A DNA stretch of 64,000 bases, taken from assembly GCF_015637705.1 (NCBI RefSeq), contig NZ_JADOBE010000007.1, forward strand, positions 166,567 through 230,566, given 5' to 3'. Positions 12,400 to 22,111 of this stretch are shown here, piece after piece (position 1 is the stretch's first letter; the number at the start of each line of letters is the position of its first letter). Both the position numbers and the translations under genes were made by a program. Under the pieces are notes generated by a model, which worked only from the letters and a program-made list of their open reading frames with translations, did not search any database and was not told the origin of the DNA. Origin of the DNA: Pseudomonas sp. N040 (lineage in GTDB: Bacteria; Pseudomonadota; Gammaproteobacteria; Pseudomonadales; Pseudomonadaceae).

Positions 12400-13272
12400 C
12401 TACCTGGCCGGCTTCAGCCGGGCTATCAGGCTCGAAGTGTCCCAGCGCTGGCCACCCATGGCCTGCACATCAGCATAGAACTGGTCGACCAGCGCCGTCA
12501 CCGGCAGTTGCGCGCCATTGCGCCGCGCCTCGTCCAGCACGATAGCCAGATCCTTGCGCATCCAGTCCACGGCAAAACCAAAGTCGAACTTGCCGGCCAA
12601 CATGCTCTGATGGCGATTTTCCAGTTGCCAGGACTGCGCGGCACCCTTGCTGATCACCTCCATGGCGCCAAGCCCGTCGAGGCCAGCACACTGGGCGAAA
12701 TGCAGGGCTTCGGACAGCCCCTGCAGCAGCCCGCCGATGCAAATCTGGTTGACCATCTTGGTCAACTGGCCACTGCCAACCGGCCCCATCAGGCGGCTCA
12801 TCTTGGCGTAGCACTCGATCACCGGGGCTACCCGGTCATAAAAAGCCTGCTCGCCACCGACCATGATGGTCAGCATGCCGTTCTCGGCACCGGCCTGACC
12901 GCCGGAAACCGGCGCATCGAGAAAGCCCAGCTCGCACTCGGCAGCGAGGATTGCCAGCTCGCGGGCCACATTGGCCGAAGCCGTGGTGTGATCGACCAGC
13001 ACCGCCCCAGCGGTCATGCCGGCAAAGGCGCCATCCTCGCCCAGCAGGACTGCGCGCAGATCATCGTCGTTGCCGACGCAGGTCATCACGAACTCGGCGC
13101 CCGCGGCGGCCTCGCGCGGGGTGGCCGCACTGTCTCCGGCAAATTCGGCACACCAGAGCTCGGCCCTTGCCGGGTTGCGGTTGTACACACACACCTGATG
13201 CCCCTCGCAGGCCAGATGTCCGGCCATCGGAAACCCCATCACGCCCAGCCCGATAAACGCCACCTTTGCCAT
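12400..13272 (-). CDS. NAD(P)-dependent beta-hydroxyacid dehydrogenase (3-hydroxyisobutyrate dehydrogenase family)
   Basis: Oxidoreductase of 290 residues that interconverts a short beta-hydroxyacid and its semialdehyde. The N-terminal Rossmann motif GLGVMG is at 8-13, the substrate-binding APVSGG at 120-125 and the catalytic lysine at K172 in GQLTKMVNQ. The all-helical C-terminal domain is complete. N31-R32 after the second beta strand (VYNRNP) suggests preference for NADP (inference). Members include 3-hydroxyisobutyrate dehydrogenase, tartronate semialdehyde reductase and GLYR-type succinic semialdehyde reductases. No neighbour in valine or glyoxylate metabolism helps to choose, so no gene symbol is given. 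Confidence 0.88.
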   Translation of the reverse strand: MAKVAFIGLGVMGFPMAGHLACEGHQVCVYNRNPARAELWCAEFAGDSAATPREAAAGAEFVMTCVGNDDDLRAVLLGEDGAFAGMTAGAVLVDHTTASANVARELAILAAECELGFLDAPVSGGQAGAENGMLTIMVGGEQAFYDRVAPVIECYAKMSRLMGPVGSGQLTKMVNQICIGGLLQGLSEALHFAQCAGLDGLGAMEVISKGAAQSWQLENRHQSMLAGKFDFGFAVDWMRKDLAIVLDEARRNGAQLPVTALVDQFYADVQAMGGQRWDTSSLIARLKPAR

Positions 13273-13428
13273 ACATCACCTCCACAGAATCAAGGCAGCG
13301 AGCCTAGCACGCAGCAGACCGGACCTGCAGCCGGGTTAGCCAGCGATCCCGCGCCCTTTAGTGACGCCAGAGTATGGCTTGGGCATAATGCCCAACCCAT
13401 TTTTCCACCCCTGCTCAAGGAATCCTGC

Positions 13429-13710
13429 ATGTTCAAGGTCAACGAATACTTCGACGGCACCGTCAAATCCATCGCATTCGACATGCGCGAAGGCCCGGCC
13501 ACCATCGGCGTGATGGCTGCTGGCGACTATGAATTCGGCACAGCCCAGCTGGAAGTGATGCATGTGATCGCCGGCGCCCTGAGCGTCAAGCTGCCCGGCA
13601 GCGACAGCTGGGAAACCTTTGCCGGCGGCAGCCAATTCACCGTCCCGGCCAACAGCAAGTTCCAGCTCAAAGTCGCCGAGGACACCGCCTACCTCTGCGA
13701 ATACCGCTGA
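13429..13710 (+). CDS. ppnP: Pyrimidine/purine nucleoside phosphorylase
   Basis: A cupin of 93 residues in the PpnP (YaiE, formerly DUF1255) family. Known members phosphorolyse several nucleosides to base and ribose-1-phosphate. The family opening [17 protein letters not shown] is present, followed by the conserved [10 protein letters not shown] and [10 protein letters not shown] and the barrel-closing [19 protein letters not shown]. The reading frame is open far upstream, but the family length and the ATG after CAAGGAATCC fix the start at 13429. It is monocistronic and ends at a clear terminator. Confidence 0.93.
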   Translation: MFKVNEYFDGTVKSIAFDMREGPATIGVMAAGDYEFGTAQLEVMHVIAGALSVKLPGSDSWETFAGGSQFTVPANSKFQLKVAEDTAYLCEYR

Positions 13711-13720
13711 GAAAGCACTG

Positions 13721-13757
13721 AAAAGCCGGCCTCATGTGCAAGCAAGGGCCGGCTTTT
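13721..13757 (+). terminator. Intrinsic terminator after ppnP
   Basis: An 11-bp stem, AAAAGCCGGCC / GGCCGGCTTTT, with a 15-nt loop starts 10 nt after the ppnP stop and ends in a T-run. It may also serve the convergent ABC exporter gene on the other strand. Confidence 0.75.
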
Positions 13758-13763
13758 GTGTCT

Positions 13764-13804
13764 TGTAGGTTGGGCTTCGTCGCTACGCGGCTCAACCCAA
13801 GCTA
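13764..13804. repeat. Imperfect intergenic inverted repeat overlapping the end of the ABC exporter gene
   Basis: The segment has arms GGTTGGG and CTCAACC around TTCGTCGCTACGCGG and begins with TGTAGG. Short palindromes of this type recur between genes in pseudomonads and relatives (recalled). The stop codon of the ABC exporter gene (13792-13794) lies in the right arm, so the repeat supplies the last two codons. It resembles, but is not identical to, the larger repeat at 32375-32441. Confidence 0.4.
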
Positions 13805-15570
13805 GTCTCGACCTCCTCCGGATTATTGAACTGCAACTCCGCCAGTCGCGCATACAGCGGGTTGCTGACCACCAGTTGCTGGTGCGTACCGAGTGCCACC
13901 AGTTGGCCGTGTTCGATCACCGCAATGCGGTCGGCGCCTTTCACGGTAGCCAGGCGGTGCGCGATCACCAGCGTAGTACGGCCGGCCATCAGGCCGGGCA
14001 AAGCCTGCTGGATCAGGTGTTCGCTTTCCGCATCCAGTGCGCTGGTAGCTTCGTCAAGCAACAGGATCGGCGCATCCACCAGCAGCGCCCGGGCAATTGC
14101 CAGGCGCTGGCGCTGGCCACCCGACAGTCCGAGGCCGGCGTCGCCCAGCCGGGTCTGGTAGCCCTGCGGCAGTTTCATGATGAAGTCATGGGCGTAAGCC
14201 GCCTTGGCTGCCGCCTCGACCTCCGCCTGGGTCGCCTGAGGCCGGCCATAGCGGATGTTGTCTTCCACGCTGCCGAAGAACAGTGCCGGATTCTGCGAGA
14301 CCAGGGCAAAGCAGCGGCGCAGGTCGCCCGGCTCGAGCTGGCGCAGCGGCACACCCTCAATGCGGATCTCGCCCTGTTGCGGATCGAAGAAACGCAGCAG
14401 CAGATCGAACAGCGTCGACTTGCCGGCCCCGGACGGTCCGACCAATGCCAGGGTTTCCCCCGCCGCGACCGTCAAGTTGATGCCATCCACGGCAAACTGC
14501 TGCGGCCGTGACGGGTAGGCAAAACGCAGCTCGTGCAGTTCCAGCCGGCCGCTGACGCGCTCCGGCAGGCGTTGCAGGCCGATCGACGGCGCGCTGATGG
14601 CGTTGCGCTCGCGCAACAGCTCGGCGATGCGCTCGGCTGCGCCGGCTGCGCTCTGCAACTCGCCGATCACTTCGCTGATGGTGCCGAAGGAGGAGCCGAC
14701 GATCAGGCTGTAGAACACAAACGCGGCCAGATCACCCGGGGAAATGCGCCCGGCAATCACATCCATGCCGCCGACCCAGAGCATCACCCCGACCGCACCG
14801 AGCACCAGCAGGATGACCACGCTGATCAGCAAGGCGCGCTGCTTGATGCGCTGGCGCGCCGTATGGAAGGCCGCCTCGGCCGTTTCGGCAAAGCGCGACT
14901 TGTCCTGCTGCTGGTGGTTGTAGGCCTGCACGGTCTTGATCTGGCCCAGCGTCTCGCCGACATAACTGCCGACATCCGCCACGCGATCCTGGCTCTGCCG
15001 GGACAGCGCGCGCACGCGCCGGCCGAACAGCAGGATGGGCGCCACCACCAGCGGCAGCGCGGCAATCACGATGGCGGTCAGCTTGACGTTGGTGAAGAAC
15101 AGGAAAATCACCCCGCCGACCAGCATGATGCAGCTGCGCAAGGCCATCGACAGCGAGGAACCAATAACGGACTGCAGCAGCGTGGTGTCGGCCGTCAGGC
15201 GCGACTGGATCTCCGAACTGCGGTTGCTTTCATAGAACCCCGGATGCAGTTCAACCAGGTGATTGAACACGCGCTTGCGGATATCCGCCACGCAACGCTC
15301 GCCCAACCAGGAAACCAGGTAAAAGCGGATATAGGTGCCGACCGCCATCGCCACCACCAGCAGGAAGAACAGCGCAATCGACTGGTTCAACGCGCTCGGC
15401 GACTGGGTCGCCAGGCCCTGATCGACCAGCAGGCGAATGCCCTGGCCCATCGACAGGGTGATGACCGCGGTAAACAGCAGCGCCGCCAGCGCCCCCGCGA
15501 CCCGCCAGCGGTAAGGCGCGATGAAGCGTCCAGCCAGTTGCAACGCATGGCGATGGCGGGCAGTGAGCAT
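13792..15570 (-). CDS. MsbA-like ABC exporter (fused membrane and ATPase domains)
   Basis: Half-size ABC exporter of 592 residues that should act as a homodimer in the inner membrane. The N-terminal membrane domain (about 15-310) has six predicted helices; the C-terminal ATPase (about 345-590) has Walker A GPSGAGKST, signature LSGGQRQRLAIARAL and Walker B ILLLDEATSALD followed by the switch histidine in IAHRLATV. The family exports lipids, drugs or peptides. The substrate cannot be told from sequence. It is not assigned as msbA because it lacks the usual msbA-lpxK context. The next gene upstream, the NAD kinase-like gene, ends at 15570, so the two touch and are probably cotranscribed. Confidence 0.88.
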   Translation of the reverse strand: MLTARHRHALQLAGRFIAPYRWRVAGALAALLFTAVITLSMGQGIRLLVDQGLATQSPSALNQSIALFFLLVVAMAVGTYIRFYLVSWLGERCVADIRKRVFNHLVELHPGFYESNRSSEIQSRLTADTTLLQSVIGSSLSMALRSCIMLVGGVIFLFFTNVKLTAIVIAALPLVVAPILLFGRRVRALSRQSQDRVADVGSYVGETLGQIKTVQAYNHQQQDKSRFAETAEAAFHTARQRIKQRALLISVVILLVLGAVGVMLWVGGMDVIAGRISPGDLAAFVFYSLIVGSSFGTISEVIGELQSAAGAAERIAELLRERNAISAPSIGLQRLPERVSGRLELHELRFAYPSRPQQFAVDGINLTVAAGETLALVGPSGAGKSTLFDLLLRFFDPQQGEIRIEGVPLRQLEPGDLRRCFALVSQNPALFFGSVEDNIRYGRPQATQAEVEAAAKAAYAHDFIMKLPQGYQTRLGDAGLGLSGGQRQRLAIARALLVDAPILLLDEATSALDAESEHLIQQALPGLMAGRTTLVIAHRLATVKGADRIAVIEHGQLVALGTHQQLVVSNPLYARLAELQFNNPEEVETSLG

Positions 15571-16706
15571 CAGGAATCTCCGGCGGCGTAACCTAGTGGA
15601 TAAAGCAATTCTTCCTTGTAACCGGCCCAGACCCGCACGGCATCCGGAAAGCTGTCGTCCAGTTGCGGATCACCGCTATCGACCAGCAGCGGGCGGCCTT
15701 CGAGGGTGCCCAGCTTGCGCTTGGTGGCTACCACCCGCAATCGTTCAAGGCCGATGCTGCGCAACACGCGCGGGCTGATCTGCTGGTTGCCGCGACCGAG
15801 GATATGGCCCTGCCCGCCGATGGCGGTGACCAGCAGGTACGCCGGATGCCCGTCGACCAGTGCGAACAATTGCGCCTCGGTGAGGTCGCGACCGATCACC
15901 CGGCCATTCTCGATCACATCGACGCCGAGCAAGCTGGTTGCCAGGCCAAGCTGCTGCGCCAGCCCGTGCAGCGTCGAGCCGGGACCGAAGACATAACGCA
16001 CGTCCACCTCCCAGCTGTCGTGCAGCCAGTCAGCCAGGTCGCCGAGTACCAGCTCCTCGGATTCCATTCCCGCCTGCTTGACGTGCTGCATGTACTGGCC
16101 GGGCTCCGGTACGGTCAGTTCGCCATACCAGCGCGCGGCTACCCTGCCCTCACGCAAGGCGCTCTCATCCAGATCGCGGACCTCGCCGGCGGTCAGCCGC
16201 ACCAGGCCGCCGTCCAGCAGCTGTCGCGCCAGCTCGCCGGCCGCCCGCGGGCTGGTGGCATACACCCCGGAATGGATCTTCACCCCGGCCGGGATGCCCA
16301 GTACCGGCTGGCCTGCGCGTGCAGCGGCGCAGACATCGCGCGCCGTGCCATCGCCGCCGGCGAACAGGATCAGGGCACAGCCGGCATCCTGCAATTGCTG
16401 CACAGCGGCGCGGGTATCCGCCGCCGTGGTCGGGCCGGCATGCGGCTGGCCAAGCAGGCGCTGGCGAAAGCCCATCTGCGCCAGCAGGTCGCCCCCCATC
16501 GCGCCGGGAAAACAGACGAATTCGATACGCCCGGCCAGCGGCAACAGACGCTCCAGCGCCAACCGGGTCCGCGCCGCGGCGCGTGGCTCCGCGCCCAGCG
16601 CCAGGGCCTGCGCGGCCACCCCGTCGCTGCCCTTGAGCGCAACGCTGCCACCCAACCCGGCCAGCGGGTTGATGATCAGCCCCAGGCGAAACAGTGACTC
16701 AGACAA
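15570..16706 (-). CDS. ATP-NAD kinase-like protein
   Basis: Protein of 378 residues with the NAD/diacylglycerol kinase fold. It opens with [19 protein letters not shown] and contains the nucleotide-binding GGDGTARDV at 117-125, then [14 protein letters not shown] and [16 protein letters not shown], all features of the 'ATP-NAD kinase family' distinct from NadK (PpnK). The frame is open upstream into pdxB, but the natural start is the TTG at 16706, which overlaps the pdxB stop by 8 nt. A TTG start with this overlap suggests translational coupling. The physiological substrate is not established to my knowledge; NAD or a related polyol/nucleotide is possible. Confidence 0.82.
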   Translation of the reverse strand: MSESLFRLGLIINPLAGLGGSVALKGSDGVAAQALALGAEPRAAARTRLALERLLPLAGRIEFVCFPGAMGGDLLAQMGFRQRLLGQPHAGPTTAADTRAAVQQLQDAGCALILFAGGDGTARDVCAAARAGQPVLGIPAGVKIHSGVYATSPRAAGELARQLLDGGLVRLTAGEVRDLDESALREGRVAARWYGELTVPEPGQYMQHVKQAGMESEELVLGDLADWLHDSWEVDVRYVFGPGSTLHGLAQQLGLATSLLGVDVIENGRVIGRDLTEAQLFALVDGHPAYLLVTAIGGQGHILGRGNQQISPRVLRSIGLERLRVVATKRKLGTLEGRPLLVDSGDPQLDDSFPDAVRVWAGYKEELLYPLGYAAGDS

Positions 16707-17829
16707 GGCTGACCCCCAGCGCCTCAAGCATCTGCGCCAGCGCCGGGTTGCCCCCCTGCAGGCGCACCCGCAGACCGTCGATTTCGCGGCGCAGCGGATA
16801 AGCCTTGCGCAACTGATCGAAAGCGGCGCGGCGCGCCTGCTCGCCACCGGCCAGGCTGCGGCGGAAGTCGGCATCGTCGCGCCGTGGGTCATACACCGCC
16901 CGGCACACCAGCGGCAGCGCCCAGGCCACCGCCGCCGTGGCGTCCAGGGTAATTTCGGCGAGCGGCTGGCGCGGCAGCAGACCTTGCAAATCGACGGTTG
17001 GCGGAGTCTGTTGCCAGGCGCAGAAGGCCTGATAAATCTGCGCCGTGCCACGCAGCTTGCCATCCAGGCTGTAGCCGGCAATGTGCGGTGTGGCGATCCG
17101 GCACAACTGCGCCAGCGCGGCATCCACCAGCGGCTCGCCTTCCCAGACATCCAGCACCACCTGTAGTTCGGCACCGTCTTGCAGCGCCTGACGCAGGGCC
17201 GGATTGTCGAGCACCGCGCCGCGGCTGGCATTGATCAGCCAGCTGCCAGGCCGCATCCGTGACAACTCGCAGGCCCCGACAAGATGGCGGGTCTCCCGGG
17301 TCAATGGGGTGTGCAGGCTGATGACATCGCAGTCGGCGAGAATCCGCTCCAGACTGACAAAGTCGCCACCCTCGGCGGCCTGCCGCGGCGGGTCACAGAC
17401 CTGCACCGACCAGCCCAGCCCACGCAGCACCGCCACCAGCCGGCTGCCGACCTGGCCGGCGCCGACGATGCCATAGCGGCGGCACGCCGGGTCGACACCC
17501 TGCGCCTCGGCCAGTGCCAGGACGCTGCCCAGCACGTAATCCACCACCCCGCGCGCATTGCAGCCGGGGGCGCTGGCCCAGGCAATCCCGGCCGCCGCGA
17601 AAAACCCGAGGTCCAGATGATCGGTACCGATGGTGCAGGTGCCGACAAACCTGACGTTGCTGCCAGCCAGCAACTGGCGATCGACCCGGGTTACCGAGCG
17701 CACCAGCAGCACATCGGCCTCGCGTACGGCTGCGGCATCGATGGCGCGTCCCGGGTAACGGCGGATCTCGCCAAAAGCGGCGAAAAATTCGTCGAGCAGG
17801 GGGATATTCTCGTCGGCGACAATCAGCAT
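16699..17829 (-). CDS. pdxB: 4-phosphoerythronate dehydrogenase
   Basis: Second step of DXP-dependent pyridoxal 5'-phosphate synthesis: oxidises 4-phosphoerythronate to 2-oxo-3-hydroxy-4-phosphobutanoate. Length 376 residues. [16 protein letters not shown] is the PdxB N-terminus; the NAD fold has GAGQVG at 123-128. Catalytic residues of the D-2-hydroxyacid dehydrogenase family are visible as R203 (NASRGA), E232 (DVWEGEP) and H249 (TPHIAGYS). The C-terminal dimerisation domain specific to PdxB is present. The start is the ATG at 17829 after GGGAG; the frame is open further upstream but is not family-like. Its 3' end overlaps the start of the NAD kinase-like gene. Confidence 0.95.
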   Translation of the reverse strand: MLIVADENIPLLDEFFAAFGEIRRYPGRAIDAAAVREADVLLVRSVTRVDRQLLAGSNVRFVGTCTIGTDHLDLGFFAAAGIAWASAPGCNARGVVDYVLGSVLALAEAQGVDPACRRYGIVGAGQVGSRLVAVLRGLGWSVQVCDPPRQAAEGGDFVSLERILADCDVISLHTPLTRETRHLVGACELSRMRPGSWLINASRGAVLDNPALRQALQDGAELQVVLDVWEGEPLVDAALAQLCRIATPHIAGYSLDGKLRGTAQIYQAFCAWQQTPPTVDLQGLLPRQPLAEITLDATAAVAWALPLVCRAVYDPRRDDADFRRSLAGGEQARRAAFDQLRKAYPLRREIDGLRVRLQGGNPALAQMLEALGVSLV

Positions 17830-17949
17830 GGCGTGCTCCCGGTTCAGGCCCGGCATTCTACTGCATGGCAGGCGCCACGCGGTTGAATCCTCGCCGGTGG
17901 CCTGGCGCAGCGCGTAGACTAGCCGCCCGTTGTTTCGCAGGAAGCCGCC

Positions 17950-19329
17950 TTGTCCCGCCTCGCCCTCCGCCTTGCCCGCAGCCGCAGCGAACTCAAGGAC
18001 CTGCTGCGGCTGGCCGTTCCGATCATGGTCGCGCAACTCTCGTATGCGGCGATGGGCTTCGTCGACACCGTGATGGCCGGCCAGGTCAGCGCGCGTGACC
18101 TCGCCGCCGTGGCCCTCGGCAACTCGCTGTGGGTGCCGGTATTCCTGCTGATGACCGGCATCCTGCTGGCCACCACGCCGAAGGTGGCGCAATGCTTTGG
18201 CGCTCAGCAGCAGGCCAGGATTCCGCCCCTGGTGCATCAGGCCTTGTGGCTGGCCCTGCTGCTCGGCGGCCTGTGCGGGCTGGCGTTGTGGCATGCCGAG
18301 CCGGTGCTGCAACTGATGCGCGTGGACGCCAGCCTGGTCGAACCGGCCATCGGTTACCTGCGGGCGATTGCCTGCGGCTTTCCGGCGATTGCGCTGTTCC
18401 ATGTACTGCGCTGCTACAGCGACGGCCTTGGCCTGACCCGTCCGACCATGGTGCTGGCGGTGCTCGGTCTGCTGCTGAACATACCGCTCAACTACCTGTT
18501 CATCTACGGCAAGCTGGGGCTGCCGGCAATGGGCGGCGTGGGCTGCGGCTGGGCCACTTCACTGGTGATGCTGGCGATGCTGCTGGGCATGCTGGGCTGG
18601 GTCAGCTGGGCGCCGCACTACCGGCACAGCCGCCTGTTGCGCCGGTTTCAGTGGCCGCAGCTGGCGGTCATCCGCCGCCTGCTCGGGGTCGGCCTGCCGA
18701 TCGGGATTGCCGTCTTCGCCGAGTCGAGCATCTTTGCGCTGATCGCCCTGCTGATTGGCGCGATGGGCGCGACCATGGTCGCCGGCCACCAGATCGCCCT
18801 GAACTTCAGCTCGCTGGTATTCATGATTCCCTATGCGCTGGGGATGGCGGTCACGGTACGCGTCGGCCACGCCCTGGGCGCGGGCGCACCCCGCGAAGCG
18901 CGCTTCAGCGCCGGCGTGGGCATGGGCGCTGCGCTCTTTTATGCCTGCCTGTCATCCAGCGCGATGCTGCTGCTGCGCGATTCGATTGCCGACATCTATA
19001 CCAACGATCCGGCGGTCATCGCCATCGCTGCCTCGCTGCTGGTCTATTCGGCGATTTTCCAGTTCTCCGATGCCATCCAGGTCACCGCCGCCGGCGCCCT
19101 GCGCGGCTACCAGGACACCCGGATAGCCATGCTGATCACCCTGTTCGCCTACTGGGGCATCGGCTTGCCGGTCGGTTACTGCCTGGGGCTGGATGATCTG
19201 TGCGGGGTGCCCAGCGGGCCACAGGGGCTCTGGCAAGGGCTGGTGGTCGGGCTGAGCAGCGCGGCGCTGCTGCTCGGCATCCGCCTGGTGCGCAGCGCCC
19301 GGCGGCGTATCCGGCCGGGCGCGGCCTGA
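17950..19329 (+). CDS. norM: MATE family multidrug/Na+ antiporter (NorM/PmpM type)
   Basis: Twelve-helix inner-membrane exporter of 459 residues in the MATE family, which expels cationic drugs and dyes using Na+ or H+. The segment [36 protein letters not shown] is very close to NorM/PmpM of Pseudomonas (recalled), and the two halves have the family pseudo-symmetry. The start is a TTG at 17950 after AGGAAG. No upstream ATG is in frame close by. It lies divergent from pdxB with 120 nt between them, and has no cotranscribed partner. Confidence 0.9.
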   Translation: MSRLALRLARSRSELKDLLRLAVPIMVAQLSYAAMGFVDTVMAGQVSARDLAAVALGNSLWVPVFLLMTGILLATTPKVAQCFGAQQQARIPPLVHQALWLALLLGGLCGLALWHAEPVLQLMRVDASLVEPAIGYLRAIACGFPAIALFHVLRCYSDGLGLTRPTMVLAVLGLLLNIPLNYLFIYGKLGLPAMGGVGCGWATSLVMLAMLLGMLGWVSWAPHYRHSRLLRRFQWPQLAVIRRLLGVGLPIGIAVFAESSIFALIALLIGAMGATMVAGHQIALNFSSLVFMIPYALGMAVTVRVGHALGAGAPREARFSAGVGMGAALFYACLSSSAMLLLRDSIADIYTNDPAVIAIAASLLVYSAIFQFSDAIQVTAAGALRGYQDTRIAMLITLFAYWGIGLPVGYCLGLDDLCGVPSGPQGLWQGLVVGLSSAALLLGIRLVRSARRRIRPGAA

Positions 19330-19371
19330 GCCAGGCCCAGGTTCGAGCCATAGTCGGCCGGCAGCTGCCGC

Positions 19372-19623
19372 TCAGCCCAGCTTGATCCTGATCAGGTACA
19401 GGTAGGTGCCGTTCTCCTGGGTCTGCTCAAGCAGCTCGTGACCGAGAAACAGGCAGAACTTGGGGATGTCGCGGCGCGTCGAGGGATCGGTGGCGAGCAC
19501 CCGCAGCAAGGCGCCGGGCGGCAGGTCGCGCACCTTGTTGTGCAGCAGCATCACCGGCTCCGGGCAGCTCAGCCCGGTGGCATCCAGCTCGGCGGCAGCG
19601 GCGGTATCAATGGATGGGCACAT
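19372..19623 (-). CDS. tusA: Sulfur carrier protein
   Basis: TusA accepts persulfide sulfur from IscS and passes it on for 2-thiouridine formation in tRNA. It has 83 residues. The active cysteine is C20 in the signature [13 protein letters not shown]. The rest of the beta-alpha-beta fold ([18 protein letters not shown]) matches. The start is the ATG at 19623 ([13 protein letters not shown]). It precedes nothing obvious in tRNA thiolation; rlmM lies 88 nt upstream on the same strand. Confidence 0.93.
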   Translation of the reverse strand: MCPSIDTAAAAELDATGLSCPEPVMLLHNKVRDLPPGALLRVLATDPSTRRDIPKFCLFLGHELLEQTQENGTYLYLIRIKLG

Positions 19624-19711
19624 GCAGAAACTCCGTAGACTGCCGCCATTGTCCCGCAAACCGCCCAGGCGGTCATCCCGTCTCGGCAGCCAGCGGCTGC
19701 GCGGGGGCAAC

Positions 19712-20761
19712 TTACAGGCGACGCAGGTGACAGGTGACTTCCTCGCGGTCGTGGTACAGCTGCTTGCAGCCGATGCTGACTTTCAGCCCGCGCGCCTTCA
19801 GGCCCTCCTCGATGCGCCCGAGCAGCCGCACGACCTCGGCGTAGCGTTGCTTCATCGGCAGCTTCAGGTTGACGACCGCCTCGCGGCACAGCCCCTCGCC
19901 CAGCCAGGTCTCGATCAACGCCGCGTTGCGTGCCGGCTTCTCGACGATGTCGCAGACCATCCAGTTCACCGGCTTGCGCGGCCTGAAGGTGAAACCGTCG
20001 GCGCGCTGGTGCTCAACCAGGCCTGAATACATCAGGCTTTCATCCATCGGTCCGTTGTCCACGGCGATCACCTTGATCTGCCGGTTGACCAGCTGCCAGG
20101 TCCAGCCACCCGGCGCGGCACCCAGGTCGACAGCCGTCATGCCGGGCGCCAGGCGTTGATCCCACTGCTCGCGCGGAATGAAATGGTGCCAGGCCTCTTC
20201 CAGCTTGAGCGTCGAACGGCTCGGCGCCTCGCGGGGAAACTTGAGCCGTGGAATGCCCATGGGCCACATCGCGCAGTTGTTGGCCTCGGCCAGGCCGAGA
20301 AAGACTTCGCGGCCACTCTTGAAGGTCAGCAGCAGCCGCGGCTTGAGCGGATCATCGACCAGCCGGCCGGCCTGGCTCAGTGCCTTGCGCAATGGCGCCT
20401 CGAACTTCTTGCAGAAATTCGACAGCTCCTTGCCGTCATTGGTGTCGAACACTTCCAGCCACAGGCTGCCGCACGGCGGGTAGCTCGCCAGATGCGCCAG
20501 CAGCACACTGATGCGGTCCTTCTCCGGCAGCTCGACAAACTCGCCGCGCGCCCACTGCCGCGGAAAGATCAGCTTGGCAAACCGCTGCCCGCGCATCAGG
20601 CGCTGGGCGCCATCCGCCTCGCTGCAGATGAATTCGGCGCAGGCGCTGTCGGGTTTGGCCTTGGCATAGCCGGCCACCTCGAGACGGGCGGCCACTTCGC
20701 TGATTTCCGAGCAGACTTCGCTCTCGAAACCTGCACGGCAATGCAGTAGCACGGTGTTCAT
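19712..20761 (-). CDS. rlmM: 23S rRNA 2'-O-ribose C2498 methyltransferase
   Basis: Modifies C2498 of 23S rRNA with SAM. It has 349 residues. The N-terminal THUMP-like domain opens [19 protein letters not shown]. The Rossmann methyltransferase domain has the SAM motif [16 protein letters not shown] near residue 215, followed by IAVDNGPMD and [10 protein letters not shown]. The catalytic K-D-K-H set of the RrmJ type is plausible but not counted here. It is a single gene, with tusA downstream on the same strand. Confidence 0.93.
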   Translation of the reverse strand: MNTVLLHCRAGFESEVCSEISEVAARLEVAGYAKAKPDSACAEFICSEADGAQRLMRGQRFAKLIFPRQWARGEFVELPEKDRISVLLAHLASYPPCGSLWLEVFDTNDGKELSNFCKKFEAPLRKALSQAGRLVDDPLKPRLLLTFKSGREVFLGLAEANNCAMWPMGIPRLKFPREAPSRSTLKLEEAWHHFIPREQWDQRLAPGMTAVDLGAAPGGWTWQLVNRQIKVIAVDNGPMDESLMYSGLVEHQRADGFTFRPRKPVNWMVCDIVEKPARNAALIETWLGEGLCREAVVNLKLPMKQRYAEVVRLLGRIEEGLKARGLKVSIGCKQLYHDREEVTCHLRRL

Positions 20762-20881
20762 CGGCGCCTATCCCCTGGCTACATGTGAAGTGGCAAAGCG
20801 CCGACTGGCCGGATTGGTTACAGCATCCGACCGGCTCGCCTGAAACCTGCTGAACCGGTGGCGTGCGCGAAACAACAGCGA

Positions 20882-21586
20882 TCAGAAGTCGTCTTCGACC
20901 TCGCCATCCTGCACATTGAACTCGCGGTTTTGCAGATAGGCATTGCGGATGAACACGTACTTGTCGCCCGTGATCAGCTCTTCCGCCTTCAGCAGGTTGG
21001 CGCGGGTATCAACCACGTCCAGTCCGCGCGCCGAGTTGCGCACCGGCACATCGCTCACATAGCGATAGGGTTCGACAAAGGTGTCCGGGATCTTGCCGAC
21101 AGCATCACGCACGGTGCTCGGGCCCAGCAGTGGCAGCACCAGGTAGGGGCCGGTATTCACGCCCCAGACGCCCATGGTCACCCCGAAATCCTCGTTGCTG
21201 CGCTTGAGGTCCATCTTGCTGGCCACATCGAACAGGCCCAGCACGCCGAAGGTGGTGTTGAACAGGACGCGCGCAGTATCCACGCCCGCCTCGTGCAACT
21301 TGCCCTGCAGCAGGTCATTGGCGAGGTTCTTCACATCACCGAGGTTGCCGAAGAAATTGTGTACGCTGTCTTCCACCGGGTCCGGGGTCACCGCCTGGTA
21401 ACCCTGCGCCAGCGGTTTCAGTGCATAGGTATCCAGGGTGTCGTTGAAAGTGAAGATCGGCCGGTTAAAGCTTTCCCACGGGTCATCTTCTTCACTGGCC
21501 AGGGTTGCCGCCGACAGCAGCGTCAGCGAAGTCAGCAATAGCATCCGTGCGGGCTGGCCAACACTGTTGGAAAAACGAAAACCCAT
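20882..21586 (-). CDS. mlaA: MlaA/VacJ outer-membrane phospholipid retrograde transport protein
   Basis: MlaA sits in the outer membrane and removes surface phospholipids for return by the Mla pathway. With the ATG at 21586 (preceded by AGGAG) it has 234 residues: a signal sequence (about 1-30) and then EEDDPWESFNRPIFTFNDTLD, the family core, followed by NLANDLLQGK and GPYLVLPLLGPSTVRDAVG. No lipobox cysteine is seen near the signal cleavage site, unlike the E. coli lipoprotein. From memory, pseudomonad MlaA proteins also lack it. The other mla genes are not nearby, which is normal. Confidence 0.92.
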   Translation of the reverse strand: MGFRFSNSVGQPARMLLLTSLTLLSAATLASEEDDPWESFNRPIFTFNDTLDTYALKPLAQGYQAVTPDPVEDSVHNFFGNLGDVKNLANDLLQGKLHEAGVDTARVLFNTTFGVLGLFDVASKMDLKRSNEDFGVTMGVWGVNTGPYLVLPLLGPSTVRDAVGKIPDTFVEPYRYVSDVPVRNSARGLDVVDTRANLLKAEELITGDKYVFIRNAYLQNREFNVQDGEVEDDF

Positions 21587-21821
21587 AGGGATAACTCCTG
21601 GATCTGCGGGCGGCATGCGCCAGTTAATAGGCTCGGCTGAGCGTTGAAAGCGCGGATTATAGAGTGGAGTCGGGACTTTCCGCAGCCATTTAGGTGAAAC
21701 AGCGCGCGGCAATCTCGCGCCTTGATATGAATCAGGCAACCGGGACCAAGCTGAATTACCATTAACCTGAACCGGGGTCGCAATCCGCAGCCCGCAACTT
21801 ACCTATTTCGAGGGGAACACC

Positions 21822-22085
21822 ATGCCGCAAAACCTTCAGCAGCAATTGCAGCAACTGCGCGACCAGCTGGCCAACAACCCGCCCCTGGATGCGGACGAGC
21901 GCGCATCGCTGGTGGCCCTGCTGCAAGAAATCGAAGCCAACCTGGTCGAGACCGCCGAAACCGAGCAGAACGAATCGCTGGTGGATGGTGTCAATCTGGC
22001 CATCGAACGTTTTGAAGTCAGTCACCCGACCCTGACCGCCACCCTGCGCAACATCCTGCAAAGCCTGGCCAACATGGGTATCTGA
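21822..22085 (+). CDS. DUF4404 family protein
   Basis: Small acidic soluble protein of 87 residues, mostly helical and Leu/Gln-rich at the N-terminus (QQQLQQLRDQL), with the conserved SHPTLTATLRNILQSLANMGI C-terminus. This is the DUF4404 family found in pseudomonads and relatives. No function is known to me. An AGGGG ribosome site precedes the ATG. It is divergent from mlaA and convergent with queF. Confidence 0.85.
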   Translation: MPQNLQQQLQQLRDQLANNPPLDADERASLVALLQEIEANLVETAETEQNESLVDGVNLAIERFEVSHPTLTATLRNILQSLANMGI

Positions 22086-22111
22086 GATGCCCGCCGGCTG
22101 CGCGACCCGCG

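Noticed and set aside
12379..13428. A long in-frame extension in front of ppnP
   Set aside because: The extension is antisense to the dehydrogenase gene and not like any protein I know; PpnP is a 93-residue family and an ATG with ribosome site is at 13429.
16707..17231. In-frame extension upstream of the NAD kinase-like gene
   Set aside because: It lies within pdxB in another frame and is Arg-rich; the family N-terminus begins at the TTG at 16706.
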